Assembly: GCF_004322855.1 (NCBI RefSeq)
Contig: NZ_CP036402.1
Coordinates: 62,001 to 126,000 of the forward strand
DNA: 64,000 bases
Source of the DNA: Egibacter rhizosphaerae
GTDB taxonomy: Bacteria; Actinomycetota; Nitriliruptoria; Euzebyales; Egibacteraceae
Direction of reading: 5' to 3'
Made by a program: the position numbers and the translations under genes. Position 1 is the first letter of the stretch. Each line of letters begins with the position of its first letter. Shown here in pieces: positions 1 through 8,310 of the stretch. The notes beneath the pieces are model-generated. The model was not told the origin of the DNA and searched no databases. It worked only from the letters and a program-made list of their open reading frames with translations.

Positions 1-1089
1 CGGCGCGTCACCGGCCGCCCAGGCGGTCACCGCCTCCGACGTGATCGGAGCCAGCAACAGCCCGTTGCGCCAGTGACCGGTCGCGACGATGAGGCCGTCG
101 GGACCGCTCGGCCCCAGTGCGGGGGCGTTGTCGGGCGTCGCGGGACGCAACCCGGTCGCGGTCTCGAGGAGTTCGTGCTCGAGCAGGCCCGGCAGCAGCT
201 CCGTCGCGTCGCGCAGCAGGTCGTGGACCGCGCCGGCCGTGGCCCGCCGGTCCCAGCCCCGTTCCTCCGCGGTGGCGCCGACGACGACGTGCCCGTCCGG
301 GAACGGGACGATGTAGACGAGCAGCCCGCGGATCAGCCGCTCGGCGATCGGGGGCTCGCCGGGCTCGGCGTGCAGGTGCAGCAGCTGCCCCTTGACCGGG
401 CGCACCGGCGGGAGGGCCTGTGCGACGGCCTCGTCGGGCTCCGTGCGCCCGGCCAGCGCCGCGGTGCCGGCCCCGGCCGTCACGACGACGGTGGGCGCGT
501 CGATCGAGCCCCCATCGGCGAGGCGCACCCCGAGCACGCGCGAGCCGTCGGAGCGCACCCGCTCGACCTCGACGGGGGGCAGCGTCGCCCCGGCATCGCG
601 CGCGGCCTGTGAGAGCGCCTCGATCAGCTCGCGGTTGTCCACGTGCGCGTCCTGGGGGCAGTCGATCGCACCACGCACACCGGGGGCAAGGGCGGGCTCG
701 AGCCGACGTGCCTCACGGCTGCGCAGCAACGTCACGTCGAGCCCGAGTTGGTGCTGGAACTCGGTCAGCTGTTCGAGCTCGGCGCGGTCGCCCGCGTCGC
801 GCGCGACCTTCAGCGCGCCGCACTCGCGGAAACCGACGTCGTTGCCCGTGACCCGGGTGAGCGACTCCGCGAACGCGGGCCAACGCTCCCGGCTCGCGAG
901 ATTCAGGCGGAGGTGCGCCGCCTCGCTGTAGGTGACCTCGGTGACCGGCGCGAGCATGCCGGCGGCCGCCCACGAGGCGCCCCGGCCGTGCGACGGGTCG
1001 CAGCACACGACCTCCGCTCCCTGCTGGGCCAGTCGCCAAGCGCTGGAGAGACCGATCACGCCCCCGCCGACGACGATCGCGTCGGCCAT
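1..1089 (-). CDS. thiO: glycine oxidase ThiO-like FAD enzyme (partial, 3' end off window)
   Basis: A D-amino-acid-oxidase-fold flavoenzyme. ThiO oxidises glycine to the imine used for thiazole assembly in thiamine synthesis. Translating the minus strand from ATG 1089 gives MADAIVVGGGVIGLSSAWRL, a Rossmann FAD site (GGGVIG, residues 8-13). A GASWAAAGMLAP segment follows at about residue 40, and a TGHWRNGLLLAP segment near the visible end is typical of ThiO C-termini. About 363 residues are present; the family usually has about 360-380, so only the last residues are missing. GAGGAGG at 1097-1103 lies 7 nt before the ATG. No other thiamine gene is visible, so a general D-amino-acid or sarcosine-type oxidase remains possible. 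Confidence 0.85.
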   Translation of the reverse strand, partial: MADAIVVGGGVIGLSSAWRLAQQGAEVVCCDPSHGRGASWAAAGMLAPVTEVTYSEAAHLRLNLASRERWPAFAESLTRVTGNDVGFRECGALKVARDAGDRAELEQLTEFQHQLGLDVTLLRSREARRLEPALAPGVRGAIDCPQDAHVDNRELIEALSQAARDAGATLPPVEVERVRSDGSRVLGVRLADGGSIDAPTVVVTAGAGTAALAGRTEPDEAVAQALPPVRPVKGQLLHLHAEPGEPPIAERLIRGLLVYIVPFPDGHVVVGATAEERGWDRRATAGAVHDLLRDATELLPGLLEHELLETATGLRPATPDNAPALGPSGPDGLIVATGHWRNGLLLAPITSEAVTAWAAGDAP

Positions 1090-1240
1090 GGCGGCACCTC
1101 CTCACGTCGCGGGTGCCGGGGCCGAGGAGGCTCCCTGCGCCCGCGTGACCGGGGTTCAGGTTCGGACGGTCGGCGCGCCGCGTGGCGCCCTCTCAGCCCG
1201 CCGCGCGCGGGCTCCCGTGCCGTGCCCGACCGTATCGCAG

Positions 1241-1669
1241 TCAGAGCGCCGGATCCGAGAGGTCGAGGTGGGCGAGGTGGCTCTCGAGGCGCTGGATCTC
1301 GGCGGCCACCGCTTCGATGTCGCGCTCGAGCCGCGCATCGTGGCTGGGGAACAGGAGCTGCGACGAGGTGTCGGCGGCGCCGATCTGCCACTCCTGCGAT
1401 CGCGCCCACTCGCCCAGGGAGAACTCCCAGGTGAACAGTGCCTCGCGTCCGTCGTCGTGAACCCACTCGGTGAGGTAGCGGTTCGGGGTGCGCGCGAACT
1501 GCCGCGTGCCGTGGCGGTCCTCCTGGACGAACGCGAAGCCCAACGCGTCCAGGCCCTCCAGGAACTCACCGCCGGGGTCGGCCGGCTCGGGCGGAGGTGG
1601 CTCGGGCGGAGGTGGCTCGGGCGGAGGTGGCTCGGGCGGAGGTGGCTCGGGCGGAGGTGGCTCGACCAT
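1241..1669 (-). CDS. hypothetical protein with N-terminal (PPPPE)5 repeat
   Basis: Not a recognised family. From ATG 1669 the 142-residue product begins MVEPPPPEPPPP and continues with five PPPPE units. The rest (about 110 residues) is a compact acidic domain with the segment YLTEWVHDDGREALFTWEFS and a C-terminal helix, IEAVAAEIQRLESHLAHLD, that looks like a short coiled coil. The proline tract comes from five exact 15-bp repeats. No signal peptide or membrane segment is seen. It lies downstream of and divergent from the PASTA kinase and ends 151 bp before thiO. The folded part could be small-molecule or nucleic-acid binding, but nothing in the sequence decides this. Confidence 0.6.
   Translation of the reverse strand: MVEPPPPEPPPPEPPPPEPPPPEPPPPEPADPGGEFLEGLDALGFAFVQEDRHGTRQFARTPNRYLTEWVHDDGREALFTWEFSLGEWARSQEWQIGAADTSSQLLFPSHDARLERDIEAVAAEIQRLESHLAHLDLSDPAL
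1584..1658. repeat. five exact 15-bp tandem repeats
   Basis: The unit GGCTCGGGCGGAGGT occurs five times without a mismatch, followed by a 6-nt partial unit. On the minus strand it encodes (PPPPE)5 of the adjacent gene. The plus strand would read (GGGGS)5, which is coincidence. Exact identity over 75 bp implies recent expansion, so the copy number may vary between strains. Confidence 0.95.
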
Positions 1670-1771
1670 GGCCGCAACGTACCCTCGGGCGTCCCGAGCG
1701 ACAGCCCTTCGGGTCCGCTGCGGGCGCACCGCGCTCCCCCGTGAGACCGATCCGGTCGGTCCCGAGCCGTC

Positions 1772-1853
1772 CTCGGCCGCGCGGGCGGGGCGCTGGCCCC
1801 GCGCAGGCGCTGTCTGCAGCGAGCCTCGCCTCTCGGTCGCGCGGGCGGGGCGC
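1772..1853. repeat. direct repeat pair upstream of the PASTA kinase
   Basis: A 22-bp sequence starting CTCGGYCGCGCGGGCGGGGC is present at 1772-1793 and again at 1832-1853, 60 bp apart, in the region between the PPPPE gene and the kinase. One base differs. It could be a regulator site or a simple duplication. Confidence 0.6.
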
Positions 1854-1880
1854 CTACCGCGCTGCGCACGCTCGCCGGCC

Positions 1881-1886
1881 TACACT
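1881..1886 (+). promoter_or_regulatory. TACACT -10 box, probable leaderless start of the kinase gene
   Basis: TACACT lies 9 nt before the ATG at 1896 and no purine-rich ribosome binding site is present. Transcription would begin at or next to the start codon. The box also sits in a small inverted repeat, GCCTAC-ACTTG-GTAGGC (1879-1895). Confidence 0.5.
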
Positions 1887-1895
1887 TGGTAGGCG

Positions 1896-4145
1896 ATGCG
1901 CAGCGCCGACGATCCTTCCCCCGCGCCGCCGGACTCCGAGCTGCGCAGCTCGCCCCTGCTGTTCGACCGTCAGCACGAGTGGCACGAGCAGGAATGGGAG
2001 GCGCACTCCGAGGCCGGCGTGTGGCCCGATCCCCATCGCGATGCCGTCGTGCGGCCGGGTGAGCTGCTCGACGGCCGGTACCGGGTGGGAGCCCGCATCG
2101 GCGCCGGGGGCATGGGCACGATCCACCGCGGGCGGGACGAGCGGCTGCAGCGCGCGGTCGCGATCAAGGTCCTGCACGCTCATCTGGCAGACGATTCCGA
2201 CCTGCTCGCCCGCTTCGCCCGCGAGGGTCGACGAGCAGCCGCGTTGAGTCACCCCCACATCGTCGCCGTGCACGACGAGGGAGTCGCGGGCCTCCCCTAC
2301 ATCGTGATGGAGCTCGTCGACGGTCCGTCGCTGCGTGACGTCCTCCGGGAGCGTGGCCGCCTGTCCCCGGCCGAGGCGATGGCCGCGCTGGCGCCGGTCG
2401 CTCGGGCGCTCGGGCGCGCGCACGAGGCCGGGGTCGTGCACCGGGACGTGAAACCCGAGAACGTGCTCATCGACCCCGAGGGCACCCCGAAGATCGCGGA
2501 CTTCGGGATCGCGCGGCTCCTGGCCGGGACGAACCACACCCAGACGGGCGCGCTCATCGGCAGCGTGCACTACATGGCACCCGAGCTCGTCGATGGCGCC
2601 CGTGCGAACAGCGCGACCGACCAGTACGCGCTCGGGATCGTGCTCTTCGAGCTGCTCACCGGAGCGCGCCCGTTCTCCGGCGACACGCCGATGGCCGTTG
2701 CCTTGCGACACGTGCGGGAGCCGGTCCCTCCGCCCAGCGAGAGCGTCCCCGAGATCCCCACCGAGGTCGACGAGGTCGTCGGGCGCGCCACGGCCCAGGA
2801 CGCCGCCGACCGGTTCACCGATGTCGACGCGTTCGCGGACGCCCTCGGGGCGGCCGTGCCCGATGGTCCCCAGCCCGTGGTGCTGACCGCGCCCGACGAT
2901 CCCGACGGGGTCACGCTCGTGATCGGGGCGGCGACCACGCCCCCGGCGGGTCTCGTCCACACCCCGCCCGACCCGGGGGTCGAGGGCGCCCCTCATGGTC
3001 CGCCCGCACCCGGCGGTTTCGGACCGCCCGCGCCCGACCCGGGCATGCCGTCCCACCACGGCACCGAGGGACCCGACGGGATCGATGGCGACGGGGCCCA
3101 CGGCATCGACGGCGACGGGCCCGACGGGGGCGATGCGGTGGACGGCCGGGGCGCCGGCGTCGAGGCGGATGCCGAGTCGAGCGCCGCGACGGCCCGTCCG
3201 CGGCGTCGCGGCCGCCGAGTGCTGGTCGTCGGCCTGCTCGCCCTCGGGCTGCTGGTGGGCGCGGCCGGTGGCGGGTTGGCCTGGTGGCACTGGGTGCACG
3301 CACCGTTGACGGCGGTGCCGTCGGTGGTCGGCATCGAGCAGGAGGCGGCGCTCGCCGAGTTGCGGGACACCGGGTTCAACCACGTGATCGCCGACGAGCA
3401 GCACCACCCCGACGTGGCCGAGGGCCACGTGATCGAGCAGGCGCCCAGCCCCGAGCAGGAGCTGCGCCCGGGCGAGGACGTCGCGATCACCGTGTCGCTC
3501 GGGCGGCGGTTCGCCGACGTTCCCGACGTCACGGGCCTACCGGAGTCCGAGGCGCTGGACGAGATCGAGGCCGCGGAGCTGGAGCCGGTCCGCGAGGAGC
3601 GTCACGACGACGAGGTGCCCTCGGGTCACGTGATCGAGCAGACGCCCGCGCCGACCGCCACGTCCGAGGAGCAGCTGCGCCAGGGGGACGAGGTCGAGGT
3701 GGTGGTCTCGCTCGGCATCGAGCAGGTCGAGGTGCCCGACGTCGTCGGCGAGGACGAGGGCGCGGCGACCGCCGCGCTGGACGACGCGGACCTGACCCTC
3801 GGAGAGATCGCGACGACCTGGAGCGACGAGCATCCCACCGCAGGCACGGTGATCGGTCAGAGCATGGATCCCGGCGCGACCGTCGACCGGGACAGCACGG
3901 TCGATCTCACCGTCTCGCTCGGTCCCGAGACGATCGAGATGCCGAACGTGCGTGGCGACGGGGTCGAGTCAGCCGAGGCCGAGCTCGAGGACCGGCACCT
4001 CGAGGTGGTCGTCGAGGGCATCCCGCGTCCGACGTTCGGACCGTTCACCCGCGGGGAGATCGGGCTCGTCGAGGAACAACTGCCCACACCGGGCGATGCC
4101 GTCGTCCGCGGCGAGACCGTGACCCTGTACACCTACCAGGAGTAG
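1896..4145 (+). CDS. pknB: PASTA-domain Ser/Thr protein kinase (PknB/StkP type)
   Basis: A membrane Ser/Thr kinase that senses peptidoglycan or lipid II through external PASTA repeats and phosphorylates division and envelope proteins. The 749-residue product has a Hanks kinase domain at about 60-330: glycine loop GAGGMG (69-74), ATP lysine K91, catalytic HRDVKPEN (182-189), DFG (202-204), and activation-loop Thr/Ser before YMAPE (226-230). A Gly/Pro/Asp-rich linker follows (about 345-440), then one membrane helix VLVVGLLALGLLVGAAGG (about 444-461) and four PASTA repeats to the C-terminus. The PASTA part is strikingly acidic. The usual partners (FtsW, PBP, PstP, FHA proteins) are not beside it, so this is not the standard division-cluster locus. 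The start has no ribosome binding site. Confidence 0.95.
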   Translation: MRSADDPSPAPPDSELRSSPLLFDRQHEWHEQEWEAHSEAGVWPDPHRDAVVRPGELLDGRYRVGARIGAGGMGTIHRGRDERLQRAVAIKVLHAHLADDSDLLARFAREGRRAAALSHPHIVAVHDEGVAGLPYIVMELVDGPSLRDVLRERGRLSPAEAMAALAPVARALGRAHEAGVVHRDVKPENVLIDPEGTPKIADFGIARLLAGTNHTQTGALIGSVHYMAPELVDGARANSATDQYALGIVLFELLTGARPFSGDTPMAVALRHVREPVPPPSESVPEIPTEVDEVVGRATAQDAADRFTDVDAFADALGAAVPDGPQPVVLTAPDDPDGVTLVIGAATTPPAGLVHTPPDPGVEGAPHGPPAPGGFGPPAPDPGMPSHHGTEGPDGIDGDGAHGIDGDGPDGGDAVDGRGAGVEADAESSAATARPRRRGRRVLVVGLLALGLLVGAAGGGLAWWHWVHAPLTAVPSVVGIEQEAALAELRDTGFNHVIADEQHHPDVAEGHVIEQAPSPEQELRPGEDVAITVSLGRRFADVPDVTGLPESEALDEIEAAELEPVREERHDDEVPSGHVIEQTPAPTATSEEQLRQGDEVEVVVSLGIEQVEVPDVVGEDEGAATAALDDADLTLGEIATTWSDEHPTAGTVIGQSMDPGATVDRDSTVDLTVSLGPETIEMPNVRGDGVESAEAELEDRHLEVVVEGIPRPTFGPFTRGEIGLVEEQLPTPGDAVVRGETVTLYTYQE

Positions 4146-4173
4146 CGGACCCGTCCCGCCAGCCCCGACGCGC

Positions 4174-5199
4174 CTAACGAGCCACGTCGGCCAGCGCGTC
4201 CTTCAGGGCAGCCGCCGCGCGTCGGCAGTCGTCCTCGGTCACGTCGGGGTGGGTCACCAGCCGGGCGGTCGACGGTCCCAGAGCGCCAGCCCGCACGCCG
4301 CGATCGGCGAGCGCCTCGACGAGGGCGGCGGCATCGACGTTCTCGATGCAGACGATGTTCGTCTCCACCGTCCCGGCCTCGAGGCCCTCGGGATACACCT
4401 CGGCCACAGCGTCGGCGAGCAGGCGCGCGTGTGCGTGGTCCTCGACGAGCCGGTCGGTCATCTGCTCCAGCGCGACGAGAGAGGCCGCGGCGATCACGCC
4501 GGCCTGGCGCATCCCCCCGCCGTAGCGCCGCCGCCACCGGCGCGCCTCGACGATGGCGTCGGCGTCGCCGACCATCGCGGAGCCGACCGGCGCGGAGAGG
4601 GCCTTGGAGGTGCAGAACGACAGGCCGTCCACCAGGGCGGCGTAGTCCGCGACGTCGACCCCGGCAGCCACGGCGGCGTTGAACACGCGAGCCCCGTCGA
4701 GGTAGAGCGCGACCCCGGCCTCGTCGGTGAGCCGGCGCAGCCGGTCGAGCGTCTCCAGGGGCGTGACCGCCCCTCCACGGCGGTTGTGGGTCTGCTCGAC
4801 ACAGACGAGGGACGTCGGCGTCAGGGGGAACACGTCCGGGCGGATCGCCGCGGCGACCACCTCGGGGTCGAGAACCCCCCGGCTACCCGGCACGGTGCGG
4901 AACTGCACGTGCCCCAGGAGCGCGCCCGCGCCCGCTTCGTAGTTCACGACGTGGGCGTTGTCCTCGACGATCGCCTCGGTGCCCCCGGGCGCGAGCACCC
5001 GCAACCACAGCTGGTTGCACATCACCCCGCTGGGACAGTACAGGGCGGCCTGTCGCCCGAAGCGTGCCGCCGCGGCCTCCTCGAGGCGCCGAACGGTCGG
5101 ATCCTCACCGTAGACGTCGTCGCCGACCTCCGCGTCCGCCATCGCGGCACGCATCGCGGGGTTCGGCCGGGTCACGGTGTCGCTGCGGAGATCGATCAC
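4174..5199 (-). CDS. ltaE: low-specificity L-threonine aldolase
   Basis: A PLP fold-type I enzyme that cleaves L-threonine or allo-threonine to glycine and acetaldehyde. The N-terminus VIDLRSDTVTRPNPAMRAAM and the motif VGDDVYGEDPTVRRLE are diagnostic. The PLP lysine is in SFCTSKALSAPVGS (residue 199 from GTG 5199). YLDGARVFNAA carries the cofactor-ring Asp. I chose GTG 5199 (341 aa) because homology begins exactly there. An in-frame ATG at 5241 lies inside a short duplication of the pfkA 3' end and has no ribosome binding site. The gene is convergent with the kinase (28 bp between stops) and directly downstream of pfkA. Confidence 0.9.
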   Translation of the reverse strand: MIDLRSDTVTRPNPAMRAAMADAEVGDDVYGEDPTVRRLEEAAAARFGRQAALYCPSGVMCNQLWLRVLAPGGTEAIVEDNAHVVNYEAGAGALLGHVQFRTVPGSRGVLDPEVVAAAIRPDVFPLTPTSLVCVEQTHNRRGGAVTPLETLDRLRRLTDEAGVALYLDGARVFNAAVAAGVDVADYAALVDGLSFCTSKALSAPVGSAMVGDADAIVEARRWRRRYGGGMRQAGVIAAASLVALEQMTDRLVEDHAHARLLADAVAEVYPEGLEAGTVETNIVCIENVDAAALVEALADRGVRAGALGPSTARLVTHPDVTEDDCRRAAAALKDALADVAR

Positions 5200-5238
5200 G
5201 GGGCACTCACCAGTCGTCGGCGAACGGGGACCGGGAGA

Positions 5239-5278
5239 CATCGGCTACCCGAAGAAGGCATCGGCTACCCGAAGAAGA
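5239..5278. repeat. 20-bp tandem duplication across the pfkA stop codon
   Basis: CATCGGCTACCCGAAGAAGG (5239-5258) is followed directly by the same sequence with one change (5259-5278). The second copy contains the pfkA stop (CTA at 5265-5267 on the plus strand). The first copy supplies the upstream in-frame ATG of the aldolase reading frame. The 20-nt unit is not a multiple of three. Confidence 0.9.
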
Positions 5279-6302
5279 CCTCGGCGGCTCGATAGTGATC
5301 CTCCGGCACGCGGCGGAGGGAGCGCGTGGCCTCCGCGAGCGGCACGGGCTTCACCTCACCGCCGACGAGCCCGACCATCTGTCCCCACTCCCCCGCGACG
5401 GCCAGATCGACGGCGCGCACGCCCATGCGCGTCGCGAGCACCCGATCGAAGGGGTTGGGCGTACCACCGCGCTGCACGTGGCCCAGGATCGTCTCACGCG
5501 TCGCGAACCCTGTCTGCGCCTCGATGATCGGACGGAGGGACGAGGCGATCCCGCCCAGGACCGGGCGACCGAACTGGTCCAGCTCGTAGTCGGTGAGGTT
5601 CAGGGTGTCGTCGGCCGGCACCGCGCCCTCGGCGACGACGACGATCGAGAACGACCGCCCGGAGCCGTGGCGGCGCTTGAGGTGGCGGCACACCTGGTGG
5701 ACATCGAAGGGGTGCTCGGGGATGAGGATCGAGTCCGCACCCCCGGCGATGCCCGCGTGCGTGGCGATCCAGCCGGCGTTGCGTCCCATGACCTCGAGGA
5801 GCATCACCCGGTTGTGGCTCTCCGCGGTGGAGTGCAAGCGGTCCACCGCGTCCGTCGCGATGTCGAGCGCGGTGGCGAAACCGATCGTGTAGTCCGTGCC
5901 ACCGAGATCGTTGTCGATCGTCTTGGGAATACCGATGATCGGGACGCCGTGCTCGGCCGCCAGCGTGTTGGCGGCGGACAACGTCCCCTCGCCGCCGATC
6001 ACGATGAACCCGTCGAGCTCGTACACCTCGAGGGCCTCGTGGATCCGGGCGACCCCGTCGGGCTCGGCGATCGGATCCGTGCGGCTCGTGCCGAGGAACG
6101 TGCCACCGAGGTGCAGCAGCCCGCGAGTGCTCTCGAGGGTGAGGGTCTGCGCCGTCACGTCGAGCGGGCCCCTCCAGCCGTTGCGAAACCCGTGCACCCG
6201 CAGCTTGTGGCTCTCGAGGCCGTGACGGACGACGGCGCGGATGGCCGCGTTCAGGCCGGGACAGTCCCCTCCCCCGGTCAGCACCCCGATGCGTTCGGTC
6301 AC
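5265..6302 (-). CDS. pfkA: 6-phosphofructokinase, group III
   Basis: Phosphorylates fructose-6-phosphate in glycolysis. From GTG 6302 the 345-residue protein begins VTERIGVLTGGGDCPGLNAA, the phosphoryl-donor glycine loop. GGEGTL (103-108) keeps the Gly associated with ATP use, while PKTIDND (126-132) has the Lys shared with pyrophosphate-type enzymes. This combination defines the group III 'mixed' family, whose actinomycete members usually use ATP. Later motifs are MGRNAGWIA and LGHVQRGG. AGGAG lies 6 nt upstream of the GTG, and the coding-like extension further upstream has no family similarity. A ROK glucokinase is nearby. A 20-bp duplication crosses the stop codon. Confidence 0.95.
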   Translation of the reverse strand: MTERIGVLTGGGDCPGLNAAIRAVVRHGLESHKLRVHGFRNGWRGPLDVTAQTLTLESTRGLLHLGGTFLGTSRTDPIAEPDGVARIHEALEVYELDGFIVIGGEGTLSAANTLAAEHGVPIIGIPKTIDNDLGGTDYTIGFATALDIATDAVDRLHSTAESHNRVMLLEVMGRNAGWIATHAGIAGGADSILIPEHPFDVHQVCRHLKRRHGSGRSFSIVVVAEGAVPADDTLNLTDYELDQFGRPVLGGIASSLRPIIEAQTGFATRETILGHVQRGGTPNPFDRVLATRMGVRAVDLAVAGEWGQMVGLVGGEVKPVPLAEATRSLRRVPEDHYRAAEVFFG

Positions 6303-6384
6303 GACAAGCTCCTGATCGACGGCCCGTTCATGCACGGCGAGGACTCGGCCGTTGCTCCCGGCACCGGCCCACCGCCGGGGGAGC

Positions 6385-7200
6385 CTAGCTCGCCTCGGGC
6401 AGCGCGAACACGTCGTCGGGCAACTGTCCGAACGCATCGAGCTCGACGTCGGGTGGCACCCCACCGGCCTTCACCGCGGCGGCGTACTCGTCGACGTACT
6501 CCTGACCGGAGAGGAGCATCAGTTCGTACATCACCTCGTCGGTCGCGCTGCGCAAGGCGAACTTCTCGTCTCCGCGGTGCGCGTACCGCTGGACGTCGAT
6601 CGGCTCACCGAACCGCACCCCGACGCGCCCGAGCCGCGGCACCGGGGTCTTGCGGACGACCGCACGATTCGTGCCGAGCATCGCCACCGGCACGATGGGT
6701 GCACCCGTGCGCAGTGCGAGGCGGACCGGCCCCGTCTTGCCGCGATGCAGACGCCCGTCCGGCGACCGCGTGCCCTCGGGATAGATCCCGAGCAACTGGC
6801 CACACTCCAAGATCTCCTGCCCCTTGCGCAGGGAGGCCTCGGCCGCGTCCCCGCCGTGGCGGGCCACCGGGATCACCCCCACGTTGCGGAAGAACCAACG
6901 CGCCGGCCCGCGGAAGTACTCGCTCTTGCCCACGAAGAACAACGGTCGCTGCAGCACCGCGGGCATGAGCACCACGTCGAGGCCGGACAGGTGGTTCGAC
7001 GCCAGGATCGCCGGACCACGGTCCGGAACGTTCTCGATGCCCTCGACCGAGGGTCTGAACAGCGCGTTGAGTGCGGCAGGGACGACCTTGTGCAGCCCTC
7101 GGTACAACAGGGGTGCACGGTCGCGCGCGAGCGGGCGCGTCACCTGCGACACCACCTTCCCTCGTCGACACGGCGGACCGTCGAACGTGCGCGCGGGCAC
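6385..7200 (-). CDS. plsC: 1-acyl-sn-glycerol-3-phosphate acyltransferase family protein
   Basis: A PlsC-family enzyme acylating lysophosphatidate or a related acceptor at the inner membrane. The H-X4-D catalytic box is ASNHLSGLD (H70, D75). The acyl/phosphate box IYPEGTRSPDGRLHRGKTG places EGTR at 139-142, and VPVAMLGTNR is the fourth motif. Length 271 from GTG 7200. A GTG at residue 17 or 20 with GGAAGG just upstream may be the true start. The 5' region holds a TACACT box at 7238-7243 on the minus strand. It lies between pfkA and glk in the long minus-strand run. Actinobacterial genomes often carry several paralogues, so acceptor specificity cannot be given. Confidence 0.88.
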   Translation of the reverse strand: MPARTFDGPPCRRGKVVSQVTRPLARDRAPLLYRGLHKVVPAALNALFRPSVEGIENVPDRGPAILASNHLSGLDVVLMPAVLQRPLFFVGKSEYFRGPARWFFRNVGVIPVARHGGDAAEASLRKGQEILECGQLLGIYPEGTRSPDGRLHRGKTGPVRLALRTGAPIVPVAMLGTNRAVVRKTPVPRLGRVGVRFGEPIDVQRYAHRGDEKFALRSATDEVMYELMLLSGQEYVDEYAAAVKAGGVPPDVELDAFGQLPDDVFALPEAS

Positions 7201-7292
7201 GGGGGCTGCCTACCCGACAACGGCACGTTCGACGTGAAGTGTATGCGGTCACCGGATGCACGAGGATCGAGCCGGTTCGGCGGTGTCGCCGG

Positions 7293-8273
7293 TCAACCGT
7301 CGAGCAACAGCATCGCGGCACCGATGATCCCGGCGTCCTCCCCGAGCTCGGCGGGCACGACCGGCGGGACACGCCGGTAGTCACGGCCGACGAGCCGCTC
7401 CTCACACGCCGCACGCGCTGGCGCGAGCAGGGGCTCCCCTGCCTGCGCGCCGCCGCCGCCGACGACGACGACCTCGGGATCGAGCGCGTTGACGACGTTG
7501 GCGAGCCCCACGCCCAGCCACGAGCCGCACTCGGCGAGCACCGCCTGGGCCCCCTCGTCGCCGCGCTGCGACGCCCGGGTGACCGCGACGCCGGTCAACT
7601 CGTCGGGCTCGAGCGCGATGAGCTCCGAGTCGGGCGGCAACGACCCGTCCCGGACCCGGTCGCGCGCCGTCCGACCGATCGCCGTCCCGCTCGCGTAGGA
7701 CTCGAGACACCCGCGGTTCCCGCACTCGCACTTGACGCCCCCCTCGGCCACGATGAGATGCCCGAGTTCGGCGGCGAGCCCGTTCGCCCCCCGGATGAGG
7801 CGGCCGTCCTCGACGATCCCGCCGCCGACCCCCGTGCCGACGGTCAACAGCGCGGCGCTGCGTCCGGCTCCACGCGCCGCGCCGACGCGGAACTCGCCCC
7901 ACGCCGCCGCGTTCGCGTCGTTCTCGACCGCGACGGGTGCGTCGAGGCGCTCGGAGAGCTGTTCCTGCAACGGGTGATCGAGCCAGCCGGGCACGTTCGG
8001 CGAGAAGCGCACCCTGCCGTCGCGATCGACGATGCCCGCCGCTCCGACCCCGACCGGCAGCGCGGCCGGCCTGACCGCTCCCGTCGACGTCGCCGGCTCC
8101 GTCCATGCCGCGCCCAGGCTCTGCACGAGCTCGACGACCGCGTCCGCCATGCGCACGGGATCGCCGGACGGTGTGCCGACGCGGCTGTGCATCGAAACGG
8201 AGCCGTCAGGCGACACGATGCCAGCAGCGATCTTCGTCCCGCCGATGTCGACACCGACCGCGGTGCCGCTCAT
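7293..8273 (-). CDS. glk: ROK-family glucokinase
   Basis: Phosphorylates glucose with ATP. The 326 residues show the N-terminal phosphate motif VGVDIGGTKIAAG, the sugar-binding and catalytic ENDANAAAWGE (D119 the likely base), GTGVGGGIV (146-154), ELGHLIV with zinc-ligand His172, and the ROK zinc site CECGNRGCLE (Cys182, 184, 189). There is no N-terminal helix-turn-helix, so this is an enzyme and not a NagC-type repressor. In other actinobacteria a glucokinase of this type lies near an ArsA-like ATPase, SRPBCC proteins and an acyl-CoA synthetase, as here. In Streptomyces the orthologue mediates carbon repression. Confidence 0.93.
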   Translation of the reverse strand: MSGTAVGVDIGGTKIAAGIVSPDGSVSMHSRVGTPSGDPVRMADAVVELVQSLGAAWTEPATSTGAVRPAALPVGVGAAGIVDRDGRVRFSPNVPGWLDHPLQEQLSERLDAPVAVENDANAAAWGEFRVGAARGAGRSAALLTVGTGVGGGIVEDGRLIRGANGLAAELGHLIVAEGGVKCECGNRGCLESYASGTAIGRTARDRVRDGSLPPDSELIALEPDELTGVAVTRASQRGDEGAQAVLAECGSWLGVGLANVVNALDPEVVVVGGGGAQAGEPLLAPARAACEERLVGRDYRRVPPVVPAELGEDAGIIGAAMLLLDG

Positions 8274-8310
8274 CGCCGGTGACCTTCCCCGTTCACGAGG
8301 CCCGGCGACA

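Noticed and set aside
1584-1658. (GGGGS)5 reading as evidence of a synthetic linker or vector sequence
   Set aside because: The flanking DNA is ordinary genomic sequence and the opposite strand carries a plausible PPPPE-repeat gene with a folded domain.
5200-5241. ATG 5241 as the threonine aldolase start
   Set aside because: It lies in the duplicated pfkA 3' end, lacks a ribosome binding site and adds 14 residues without family similarity.
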